Shown: positions 49,001-58,600 of the stretch, in pieces
Position numbering within the stretch: position 1 is the first letter of the stretch
Layout of the letters: every line of letters starts with the position of its first letter
Assembly: GCA_029255685.2 (NCBI GenBank)
Contig: CM055318.2
Coordinates: forward strand, 7,197,001 to 7,261,000
Source: Silene conica
Lineage: Eukaryota; Streptophyta; Magnoliopsida; Caryophyllales; Caryophyllaceae
Direction: 5' to 3'
DNA: 64,000 nt
The notes under the pieces: generated by a model
Database searches by the model: none
Seen by the model: only the letters and a program-made list of their open reading frames with translations
Told to the model about the DNA's origin: nothing
Position numbers and translations under genes: made by a program

Positions 49001-49139
49001 GACAGAAGCTCCTCCTCAACCTCTTAGTGGACAACCAAATCGAGCAAGGGATGAGTCAAGCGATGATTCTGGAGATGAAGAGGAGTTCATCGTGAGGATT
49101 GACTCGCCTAGTGGCCTTTCTTTCCAGCAAAGACCTTGA
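28011..49139 (+). CDS. SOS1: Plasma-membrane Na+/H+ antiporter SOS1 (NHX7), 23 coding exons, 1158 aa
   Basis: It exports Na+ in exchange for H+ at the plasma membrane and is the effector of the SOS salt-tolerance pathway (SOS3-SOS2 kinase). Exons: 28011-28269, 32467-32517, 32614-32705, 33616-33693, 34219-34376, 34483-34584, 34673-34790, 36122-36174, 36271-36336, 37896-37940, 39829-39884, 40306-40490, 41867-41914, 42001-42108, 43569-43800, 44689-44991, 45215-45312, 45457-45588, 45673-45891, 45975-46181, 47568-47832, 48203-48495, 48831-49139. All join in frame. The CPA1 exchanger domain spans about residues 40-470, with SATDPVAVV (D183) and the ND pair N211-D212. A long cytosolic tail holds a cyclic-nucleotide-binding-like fold (about 755-860). 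It ends in IDSPSGLSFQQRP, the conserved autoinhibitory and SOS2-phosphorylated DSPS motif. Length matches Arabidopsis SOS1 (about 1146). Intron 12 has a GC donor. Intron 1 is 4.2 kb. The gene looks functional. Confidence 0.95.
28555..28828. repeat. 137-bp tandem duplication in SOS1 intron 1
   Basis: Two adjacent copies (28555-28691 and 28692-28828) start 'cgaactataatgcgta' and share 'gtggcgggttgaactttt' and 'gtgggaccccttga'. They differ by scattered substitutions, so the duplication is not very recent. Confidence 0.75.
29133..30313. mobile_element. Long-TIR Mutator-like element in SOS1 intron 1
   Basis: Terminal inverted repeats of about 240-250 bp begin GGATAATTTGTGAGAAAC and include 'ggttTCACACGTG' and the phrase 'aagcttatccttcttatc'. 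The right arm is about 30068-30313. The left arm is about 29133-29640 and is lengthened by the Stowaway MITE at 29211-29470. The element is flanked by an exact 10-bp duplication, TTGTTTAATG (29123-29132 and 30314-30323). The core of about 400 bp has no transposase. Long arms plus a 9-11 bp duplication identify a non-autonomous MULE. Confidence 0.8.
29211..29470. mobile_element. Stowaway MITE nested in the MULE left arm
   Basis: A 260-bp element with TIRs of about 31 bp (CTTCCTCCATTCCAATCAA at one end), flanked by TA (29209-29210 and 29471-29472). It is absent from the right arm of the MULE, so it inserted after the MULE formed. A relative lies in the XRI1-like gene at 59332-59540. Confidence 0.85.
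31630..31672 (+). mobile_element. SINE 3'-end fragment in SOS1 intron 1
   Basis: The phrase 'gggagccatatggaggcattggggtaatg' is the 3' consensus of a plant SINE family seen in fuller form at 39702-39802. Only the end of the element is recognisable. Confidence 0.4.
36621..36836. repeat. 107-bp tandem duplication in SOS1 intron 9
   Basis: Copies at 36621-36727 and 36728-36836 share 'gagttattgaaacatgag' and 'acacgtagagcatgtta' with few differences. It is non-coding. Confidence 0.75.
37536..37590 (-). mobile_element. SINE 3'-end fragment, inverted, in SOS1 intron 9
   Basis: CAACAACAACGACAAC followed by 'attaccccaatgcctcaatgg' is the complement of the SINE 3' end and its (TTG)n tail, as at 39702-39802. 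Confidence 0.5.
38378..38644. mobile_element. Stowaway MITE in SOS1 intron 10
   Basis: A 267-bp element with TIRs CTCCCTCCGTACCACA, flanked by TA (38376-38377 and 38645-38646). It is non-coding. Confidence 0.85.
39537..39705. repeat. Direct repeat of about 55 bp in SOS1 intron 10
   Basis: 'gttggttgtttctaggtgtg' with its continuation 'gggaaacaatgtaatgg' occurs near 39538-39590 and again near 39652-39703, about 114 bp apart. Confidence 0.65.
39702..39802 (+). mobile_element. SINE 3' part with (TTG)n tail, next to the exon 11 acceptor
   Basis: The element reads 'taagactgcgtacgtccgac', a C-rich run, 'gcgagccattgaggcattggg' and the tail TGTTGCTGTTGTTG. A short 3' TTG repeat is characteristic of the Au/TS-type SINE families of plants. 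It ends only about 26 bases before the splice acceptor of exon 11 (39828). The tRNA-related head is not visible. Confidence 0.6.
40306..40490 (+). other. SOS1: SOS1 exon 12, followed by a GC-AG intron
   Basis: Exon 12 ends ...GTTAAG and the intron begins GCAAGT. Using any nearby GT would throw exon 13 (CGTTCC...) out of frame. GC-AG introns are a known minor class with the strong consensus AAG/GCAAGT, which this site fits perfectly. The encoded segment covers membrane helices including SGLRGAVALSLS. Confidence 0.85.
42527..42608 (+). mobile_element. SINE 3'-end fragment in SOS1 intron 14
   Basis: 'ataagactgcttacatctg', then 'ttgtgggagctcttcaggac' and a degenerate 'gttatgttgat' tail match the SINE family of 39702-39802 with more divergence. 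Confidence 0.5.
43828..43977. repeat. 75-bp exact or nearly exact tandem duplication in SOS1 intron 15
   Basis: The unit beginning GCGCTGTTCTTGTAATTC at 43828 begins again at 43903 and continues to about 43977 without visible change. It starts 28 bases after the exon 15 donor. Confidence 0.85.
44390..44480 (+). mobile_element. SINE-like fragment in SOS1 intron 15
   Basis: A degenerate match: 'ggatgcatgcattcaatccc', 'cttatcccgccacatgaag' and a TTGTTGTTG tail. It is weaker than the other copies. Confidence 0.35.
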
Positions 49140-49385
49140 AACAATTTTGACATCAGTATGTCCTCTTTTGTTTGTATCTTCTCCCTTCTAAAAAATACTT
49201 ATGTGACATGGTTGTATGCATTCAACCAAGCTATTTGATTTTGTATTCCTTATTTAAAGAATAAGATTATTGGTGTGGTTGTTTGCATACAATCGTTACC
49301 ACAAAACTTACTCTTAGAAGTCTGCTCATTTTTGGGAATGGTCATCTTTTTTTCAGTAAATAGAGATTAAGAAGAGTGTTGTATA

Positions 49386-49391
49386 AATAAA
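49386..49391 (+). terminator. Possible SOS1 polyadenylation signal
   Basis: AATAAA lies about 250 bases after the stop codon, in AT/T-rich DNA typical of a plant 3' UTR. Other weak signals occur nearby, so the true site is uncertain. Confidence 0.35.
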
Positions 49392-50821
49392 CCCTGCTTA
49401 TTTTCAAAATGACTGAATCTTCCAAATGCAGTATGTAAGATTGTAAGGGGTAGGATTTACTTGGGCAAAATGAGGGAACGACAATAGATTGTCGTCAGGC
49501 ATCTGTAAATGAATTGGTATGACAAACATGTAAGGGCAGTCATAGAGCCATAATTTGTGGTTAAATACCCTTGAAATATACTTTGCTTAATGTTATCGTT
49601 ACTCGTTGGACAATCTTATTATACAAGTGCTTAAGCTAGGAAAATTAGACCCTAGAAACCTGGTCTTTGGCATAGTGTAGGCATGGTAAAGTTGAGGTAT
49701 TTGAGGAGGGAGATGAAAGCGCCTATCAGATTAGGGATAGTTACTGTGAAAGGATGGTATGGTAGGCTGGTAGCATATTGTAGAGCTTTTATTCAATTTG
49801 ATATTACATCATGAACTTAAATGATAGTTTCTGTTAACTGAATCTCAAATTATTGGGACTAATGCTTTAAACAGTTGCATGATACTGGAACATTTCATCT
49901 GTTTTTCCATTTCCGACGAGCCAAAGACTCACTATACTTTGGTTCTGAATTACAATAAAAAACATAAAATAGTTCACTAAAGCAGCTGCTGCTGCGCATC
50001 TTTCTATCGTAAAGCAGATACAATTTTTATCTTGAGTCACTCGGATGCAACCTCTTTGTGTTCCTCAAACAGTTTCTATCCCATAATTTGTGATAATTTT
50101 TTTTCTCTGACATTATCACTGGCTTCTCTTTTTAATTAAGCTTTAGGAATAAAAAGTAATCCCCGGTCACCTCTTTACCTTTTTTTTATTTTATGGTATT
50201 TCAAATTGTTTATCTTCGTATTTAAGGAATATTTTTTATGGGCAATATGATCCTCCATACTCAATCTCATCCATTTGTTAGCTAAATAATTGATTTAACT
50301 TTTTTTTTTTTTTTTTTTTCTTTTTGGTCTTTATGCCTAAATTAAATGTAAACAAATGACCGGGCCAAACTATTGAGTATTTGTTTTTTGGGTTTGGGTC
50401 ATTTTCGAGTAAGCTATTTTCAAGCTTTATATGGATAATAGTCAGTTTGCAACAATAAATATTCGTGTCGGTTCAATTCGGTTTTGGTCTAGTTCGGATG
50501 TTGAGTTCGAGTGTCAGACGGGTTATTCGGGTCAGGTCGGGTTAATTTTGTCAGGTCTAGATACGTGTAGCACCGAAAAGCTGAGTGGAAGAGTTGGACC
50601 GAGTGGCACCCACGCTTGACCTAAGTAGATTTGGTGGGCACGAGGCATGCTAGAGAAAGGTGAACCCTCTTTATTTAGTGTCACTAACAAACTAATCATT
50701 GACCTAAACAGACAAATTCTATGTAGATTTACGGCCTCCCACCATCACTCACACTTACCTCCTCTTTGTTGTGGACTACTTACAATAATGGAACCATGAT
50801 AAAAATCGCAAACGTCATACC
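49392..50821. other. Intergenic stretch after SOS1
   Basis: No gene is seen. It includes the distal 3' UTR candidate region, a T-rich tract near 50300-50320, and a stretch at 50440-50570 rich in 'gggtcgggt'-like phrases that recurs in style at 61725-61890. Confidence 0.45.
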
Positions 50822-53109
50822 GTCACTCATTTATTTATTTATTTATTTATTTTTATTTTTTTTGACAGCCGTAAAGAAAGAACTTACAACAAAGCTACGC
50901 GAGCTAGATTGTGAGCTCTTTTATTTAAAGTTCTAGGAAAAAAAACTAACAGACAGACAATGAAACCCCTTTGCACTTTCCAGGATATCAGCAATTACAC
51001 CTCTTGTTTGATGATGCCTTTCCTCCACCCCAGCGATTTGTTTAATGACCTGCAAGCAATCCGAAAGAACATTAAGATGCAAGATATTCAAGTGCCTAGC
51101 CCTTGAAACAACTTCCAAAATGCCTCGTGCTTCCGCTTGCATAGGCGATTCCGCAGTCAACACCTTGACGTCCTCTTCAACGACCTTCCCATCGCTATCA
51201 TATAACACCCAACCCACTGATGCATGATTTGCGCGAACCCATGCAGCATCCACCTTTACTCGGTACTGGCCATCAAAGTGCTCCTTCCCAATAATGAAAA
51301 AAGGAACCGAGTGCCTCAACCCATCATCTCTGTCAAGGCGATTTTCAGACTCCCATCCCTTGTCAGCCCTCGAAACCTTATCCTTCTCATTTGCACATAA
51401 AACCAGTCCCACCAGATTCTGAATCTTCAAGAAGAAGGAAGGAACATGAAAAGATTCACCATTAAACACCTTGTTATTTCTTGTTATCCATATTTGCCAT
51501 ATAATTGCCAAGAAATTAACCAACATCATCATCCCATCAGCCTGCTTACCAAAGAAATTAATCCAGTTGACAATCCAAACACTAACATTGGTACTTTCAG
51601 TTCCCACACAACTTAAACCCAAAACAGACCCCTTCCATATGTGTCTGACCACCTGACAGTCTTTAAAAAGATGATCCAAACTCTCACAAGTAACAGCATC
51701 ACATAAACAACTAGTATCATTTGTAGCGATACCACGTTTCCTTAATTCATCCCCAATTGCCAAAGAACCTGTCACAATTTTCCAAATCAGAATTTTCCAG
51801 CTCTGTGGACCCGGAAGTCTCCACAGTTTCGTCTTGAAAAAATCCTGAGAAACTAATGCCAGCCTTCGACCATCTCTATCTGTTTTTTTCCGATCAAACC
51901 AATCCTTAAAAAGACAGTCATACCCACTCTTGATCGTGTATTCCCCTGAGGAAGTGCCCAACCAATAAATTTCATCCTCAATTTGTGAATGACTTATTGG
52001 TTGAGCTAAAATCTTGATAGCACTTTCCTCTTCAAAAATATTCCTCATCTTCACAGCATCCCATTCCCCATCATCCATCATCAAATCACCAATATGCAAC
52101 TCCGACCAAAAAGTGTTATCCCTTGTCATCAAACTCGTCCTAGGTTCCGGTACATCCCCATCCACCCACTTCACCATCCAAACATTCAATGAAGAACCAA
52201 TTCCTGGTTTCCATCCCACTTTTTCCTTAATAAGATCTAAACCATGAATAATGCTTCGAGAACCCCAGGACCACCCATAAGCACCCCGGGCTTCTAATCC
52301 CATTCTTGGATCACTATTTTTTAGGACTAAATGTCGAAAAACCTTGCTAAACAACGTCCCCTGGAACCTAACCATTCTCCATGAATTCTTAGCCAAAAGA
52401 GCTTGGTTCATACACTCTACATTCCTGCTCCCAAGTCCTCCACGAGATTTAGGTAAGGCAAGAAAATTTCTACTACAGAAATGAATGCCTCGCTGCGATT
52501 TATTCCCAGTCCACCAAAACTGTGCCAACAAAGCATTAATCTTTGTTGCCACACTTACCGGAATCTTGAAAACCGATAGAAAATAAATAGAAATGTTTGA
52601 TAGAACTGACAAAGTCAAAGCAAGTCTTCCAGCCGCAGATAAAAAAATACCATTCCATGAAGAAATTCGTTTAGCCACAGTCTCCAGAAGCCCATTATAA
52701 ATGTTTTGCCGCGATCCTTGAAGCTCCGTGGGGATCCCCAAATATTTTCCAATTCCCTTATTCTGCTTAATACGAAAAGATCGCAAACAGAGTCTTGCCC
52801 CCGTTAAGGTCATCGACGGACTGAACAGTATTCCAGATTTGTTCTCATTGATAATCTGTCCCGATGCTTTACAATAAGAATCAACCGTCTCCTGTAATTC
52901 CTTGCACCCATCCTTTTTATTCTTAAGAAAAAAGATTGAATCATCAGCGAATAAAAGGTGTGATAAAGCAGGTGCCGATCTTCCCAGATAAATGCCCTGG
53001 ATCTTCCCATGATCCTCCTTAACGCCCACATTTGCAGATAGAACCTCCATACACAGGATAAAAAGATATGGTGATAATGGATCACCCTGTCGTAGGTCAC
53101 TCATTTATT
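50822..53109 (-). mobile_element. 5'-truncated L1-type LINE with 14-bp target-site duplication
   Basis: The element reads right to left and ends in an A-rich tail (complement of TTTATTTATTTA and the T run at 50832-50863). The exact duplication GTCACTCATTTATT flanks it (50822-50835 and 53096-53109). The left copy blends into the tail repeat, so its inner edge is approximate. Only the 3' half of ORF2 is present, as expected from incomplete target-primed reverse transcription. One long frame is still open, so the insertion is young. Confidence 0.9.
50933..53104 (-). pseudogene. LINE ORF2 3' half: end of RT, zinc-finger RVT and RNase H
   Basis: A 723-codon open frame. It starts within the reverse transcriptase at LRQGDPLSPYLF, includes the intact active-site box FADD at about residues 53-56, and runs through the connection region (FWWTG, RSIIHGLDL). 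It then has the zinc-binding stretch CLCDAVTCESLDHLFKDC and an RNase H domain (VKVDAAWVRA, SPMQAEARGILE, SDCLQVIKQI). The apparent start MSD is not original: the ATG and AGT codons come from the flanking target-site duplication. It lacks the endonuclease and N-terminal RT and is therefore a dead fragment. Confidence 0.9.
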
Positions 53110-53929
53110 GTGAGACGGTAAATAGTAACATTTGTAGGTTTACCTTGTATTGATATGTCACTAACAAAAAGTGTAGTGATGTTATCATTCTTCTAAAAAT
53201 AGACAGGTAAAACTGTAGACGATATAATTTATTGGCTGAATCGGTTAATGTTTACGAACTACTATTAATACAAAACATGAAGCGAGTTATGATAATTGAT
53301 TATGTTATGAATTTGAAACAATGCTGTATGTAAACTATAAGAAATTTCAGCAAATAAAACTAATTCTTGCGAGGGACAATCTCATAATCGACAGTCTTAC
53401 GGAATTTTTTCGTGAAACCTCTCGTAAAGCGTAGATGTTTTTTATTCCGAGTTTTTCATTTTCTTTATTCTAATTTCTAGTGCATTAATTATATGTTGTG
53501 TCATGTCTTATAAAAAAAATGCAGTAGATCTATCCTTTGGACAAGGATGTTAGGAAACAAAAATTTTCAAAAATTCTCGACGACTTTATTCCGTCTTAAG
53601 CTTGTGACCTCGAAAAAAAATTAAGTGAGAGAGCAGTGGAAAGACAAGCGGAAGGAAAGTTGTAAGAGGTTACAGACTTGTGACAGTCACAAACAAATTT
53701 GTCAAATAATTTTTAGATCGGCTTAGAATTACAATTACTAGATTTATTCTTTGGAGGAGGCAACTCCATAATTTGTGAATTTCAATCCTCTTGCTTCAAA
53801 CGGTCTGAAATATGACGTATTAAAATGTCATTATTTTTTAAAAGTTCATTTAATGACAAAATGTTAACTAAAATTCTCACTTTTAACCTCAAAAGTGATG
53901 ATAACATTTTATCAAAAAATAGCAACAAA
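53110..53929. other. Gene-free AT-rich stretch
   Basis: No coding frame or RNA gene. Short phrases such as 'tccgtcttaagcttgtga' (about 53590) recall the small Mutator-like MITE family, but no boundaries can be drawn. Confidence 0.4.
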
Positions 53930-55016
53930 TCCCTTTACTATAAAAGGGATAGAATTTAAAGAGCTCTCATTGGTTGATGGAAATTAAAAAAAGAAAAAAA
54001 ATTAATCAATGTGGGGTCCGCCATGTTCATTTACCTAATTAATTACTTCAATTTAATTTTCTCACTACTTTCGTTAATTAAATAAGTTACAATCTATAAT
54101 TACACATCGAATATGAAATCTTCCGAAATTCTAACTATTCAATTTCAACAGTAAAAATCAAATCTTTAATGATCATTGATAATAAGTTAACTAATTTTAC
54201 ATAAAAAAAGGTATAGATTAAATATAATAATATGATTGAGACGCCTACACTTTACAGATATAGTATATTCAAAGATTAAAGAAATTGTTAATACTCCATT
54301 TAACATGCACTAATAAAACGATTAAAGTGAGTCACAATGAGTATAAAACAGAAAAAAAAAGTGAATATCAAATATAATAATATATAAATTGGCAAAAAAT
54401 AATACATTCAAATACTGGAAATTAACAAATTAAAATTGTTGAGAATTGGAAATCAACGAAATTATGTAACACCGTCTTAAATGTACATAAAATAGATAAG
54501 ATTTACTTCATATATTATATGGTCGGAGTTTTTTGGGTAGTTAGAGAATCAGACTAATAATAATTTGGGTTCATTACGATGGTTATGAACTTAGAATTTA
54601 AACCTTAAGTATAATTTTAAAATCTATATATATTTTTACCGGCTATTATCCGTCTTAAATTTAAAACAGGTGAGTATCACTCCCCATGGGTCATAGACTT
54701 ATTGGACAACTATTTTATTTTCGCCATGCATAATGCTTTTTTTTGTTTGATTCATGCTACCTATGTATAATTGATCCGTACTAAACTTAAACCGATAATA
54801 TCGTCCTATATAAGAATTTGTATAATTTTATAATGTCAGCAGGTGCGTTGTTTTTACTTACGTCTAAGTTAAGCGTATAAATTATTTTTATTTTTTACAT
54901 CGATATCTGCAATACTAAAATTACATTTTTTATTAAATATATTCACCTTTTCATTTTTATTTTTTCGGTTTAATAAAATTAAACCCGTACATTTTTTGAA
55001 CGGGCGTAAAACTAGT
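53930..55016 (+). mobile_element. Short non-autonomous Helitron
   Basis: The 5' end TCCCTTTACTATAAAAGGG fits plant Helitron starts (TC, then a short AT-rich motif). The 3' end has a hairpin, CCCGTACATTTTTTGAACGGG, followed by GTAAAACTAGT, that is, the CTRRT terminus. The element lies between A (53929) and T (55017), as Helitrons do, with no target duplication and no inverted repeats. At 1087 bp it holds no Rep-helicase gene. Confidence 0.7.
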
Positions 55017-55679
55017 TATAATAAAATGACAACATTTTATCCGTCATATTTTGGACGGAAAAAGTCCGTTTGAAATAAGAATGAATTTGGTAATTCTCTG
55101 TACTAAGACATGATCCTGATCCTCAATCTCTGGGCCAAAGTACAATGTCACATGATGTAACTGTGTTACTACTCTGTAAGTCATTTAAACCAACACGCAT
55201 AAAGTTATACCCGCATAGTTCAACAATGGTTTATTATCTAGTCTTAATTTAAAGACGAATAAATGAAAATTTGTACATATTCAATTACTTTTTCAATTCA
55301 AATATTGACTCGCTTTATCACACGGTTCTCTACAATGTTGCGATTATATAAGATTATTTTAAGTGAACATCTACCTTAGTTCGTAAAAGATGAAATTAGA
55401 AAAAAAAAATGTAATCCTACCAAGATCGTCGAAATATATCAAAAATTCAGAGCAGTTCAATCCATGCTTTCTTAATCGTAGAACTAACTAACCAAATTTA
55501 TCAAGTTCTTCTATAATTAAGATATCCAATTAAGCCAAAGGGAAATTGACAATTTTACAAAGTACAGTAGATATAATACACATTTTTCTATATACATATT
55601 ACGGTTTCCTCGACTTATTTAACCCTCCTCTAATATAACCATTCATAACCTATACCACCAGTTATTGACGTTTGACTTA

Positions 55680-58600
55680 TCATCCCTTAGTTCTAATGAT
55701 AGTAATAGTACCTCTACCTTGGGTGTGAATTTTGGTGAAGGCCACCACAGCCTTACCGGAGAGGCCCGGCCCGTTAGGTGATACGGCGGGACGGGAAGCA
55801 AAGTCTCCAACAGGGTGTTTGAGTGGTCTAGTTGGAGGCTTCAAAATTCTATGGTTAATGTCATTCAAGGTTATGTCACCATCCTCACCTCCGGGCTTGA
55901 CTAGCCCAAATGGGTACACCATCTTGGATGTGCTACTCATTCTTTTACTATCATCCTTCTTTTTCTTTTTGATCTCATTATCGCCTGCGTAGCATATAAT
56001 AACCTCTCGTTTAGAAATCATTATAAATTTCAAGATTAGTTTAAAATAGCCAGTTTTGTACTAATAATGTAACACAATTTCTTATCTCAAACAGTCATTA
56101 TCCGTCACAAGCTTGCAACGGTCTATCTATGTGGATGAATAAGACAAAACAAATTAATAATTTATACACCCTTCGAAAGGTTGTTGCTAACTTGGTATCC
56201 TTTAACACGGTCGCATTCGCTTTAAGTCTAAGATGAATTAACTGCTAATTCATATAATTAAATGGCCAAAAAGTTTCTCATTTTCAAGATATTTTGGGTT
56301 GTTGTTTCAATCATTTAACTCGTTTCATGTCTAATACGAATGATAAATATCCGTGTGGCATATTAATTCAGTTGGGTCAATCTACACAATATTACAATAT
56401 CAGTCACGCGAATATATAAATCATTCGTTTTAAACATGAAACGAGTAAAATAGTTGAAACAAAAAAAACAAAATATCTTAAAATTGAGAAAAAATTTGTC
56501 CATTTAATTATATGACTTAGCAGTTAATTCATTTTAGACTTAAAACGGATATGACTGTGTTAAAGGTACCAAGTTACCAACTACCTACTTATTACTCATT
56601 AAGAGCCAATAACGAGACATAAGTAACTCACAATATGACTTTATATTATGAGAATTTTAATTGTCTCATATTGGAATTGTCTATTAAATTTGTATAAAAA
56701 CTTTAGTCAGACAAGTATAATACATTAAGAATATTCAAATTTCATATAAATCTTGACAAAAGCAATCATGTCTAGTATGGGTCCAAAAGCCCTTGTGGAC
56801 CAATGATTTTTATTAGAGGAATGTGTAGACATATATTCTATTTGTCTTTTTAATATTTCTAAATATTCACTTCTTTGTTCAATATCTTTTAAAATAAAAA
56901 CTAAATATAAAGTATTATAATATCGAATTTTTTAACATGTGCGCTCTAAAGGCACATGATATGATAAGAAGCTAAGTAAGGAAATATTGTTAAAAATATA
57001 TTTTTACTTAACTTCTTAACATGCGTTTTTAGAACACATGTTAAAAAAAATCCATAATTATGCTTACATAAAACAGCAGGAAATAAATTTAATAACATTA
57101 AATAATTTTGAACAAATATATATATTTATAAATATTAAAGTCAAAATTTTATCTCGAAAATGTAAAACGTCGTATATAAAAAAACAAAGAAAGTACCATA
57201 TTTGAATTTTGATGGATATTAGTTTATTAATAGAAACAAACAAATAATAAGAGAATGTTGCACCACATGGAGCACCAAGGTAGAAGATGGGCCATGGTGG
57301 GCCAAATTTCCAATCTGGGAGAAACAGTTATATGAGCAATATGGGCCAGAATTGGATTACGTAATTTTGAAATTGAGTGGGCCCACAATATCATATTGCA
57401 CCCCATCTTGTAGGACCATTATGCTTAACTAACTCAGAGAGTCACGTTGAAGACAGATACTATCCGTCACAATTCACAACTCACAAGTCTCATAACAAGG
57501 CAAGTGGGAGAACAAGTGGGACGAAATGGAACATCTCATGAATCATCCCACTCACATTTTGTGAAAGAGACCCTATTCGTTTTTTCACCAAAAAAAAAAA
57601 AAAAAAAAAGAGACCCTATTCGTTTTCCGCTTATGACGGATAATATTCGATTTCAATTAGAATTCGTGTTAGTATATAGTACATCCCCAGCTTTTTTTTG
57701 GCCACAATACATTCTATACTTCTTGCTTTCCCTTTTTATCAACCACCCTTGTGAATTTATGATCGACAACTAAAGGAAATCTCACATGCATAATAATATT
57801 ATTAATTGGTGGCCGTTTCTAGTTTAAAATTGTGTAATAATATTGGTATAAATTTAATATCGAATCAGTTTAACTGTAGTTAACAAAGTTACAGGTGTAT
57901 TATTATCGGTAAAAATGTGGCACGAGCTGATTATAGGATGCATTTTGTCTCATAACATATTGATTTCGATTATTATAGACATCATATATGTTAATAATCA
58001 TTAGATTTTTAAAGATAATAATCATCAAAAATTTCACATTGATTTATCGATTTTAATCTAAAATTGTGTAATATCGGTATAAATCTAATATCAAATCAGT
58101 TTAACTGTAGCTAACAAATGTACGGCTTTAAATATCTTTGTAACAATAAGTTATTATTATCCGTGCTTAAATATGTCATGTTTTTTTTAGACTTAATTTC
58201 AGCTCCTTTCAATTTGCTTGGTTGCATTCCGTTAAGTTTTATTTACATTCAATCAATTATGTTCAGTTAATCTTTTCACAAAATTAATTTTCAATTAAGC
58301 TAAATTCACCTCACCTTAAATTCACTCAATTTAGTTCAATTAAACTCTACTCTAATTAATCAATTCAGCTCGTTTCAACCGAAAAGAATAGGGTCTAAAG
58401 CCCTGTTCTTTCTGGCTTAATTTCAGCTCCTTTCAATTTTGGTTGGTTGTATTCCGTTAAGTTTTATTTACGTTCAATCAATTATTTTCAATTAATCTCT
58501 TCACAAAAGTAACTTTCAATCCAACTAAATTCATTGCACCTCAATTCCACTCAATTTAATTCAATTAAGCTCTACTCCAATTTATTCAATTCAGCTCATT

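Noticed and set aside
50933-53104. A host RNase H or zinc-finger gene
   Set aside because: Domain order is that of LINE ORF2, the fragment has an A-rich tail and a target-site duplication, and its start codon comes from the target.
53172-53178. TGTAGTG as the right end of the CACTA element at 24284
   Set aside because: The two sites are 29 kb apart with both genes' sequence between them, and there are no matching subterminal repeats near 53170.
55985-56033. Upstream methionine at 56033 as start of the XRI1-like protein
   Set aside because: This 16-codon extension runs into intron 3. The acceptor ...TACGCAG just before 55984 and the matching phase with exon 3 show it is intronic.
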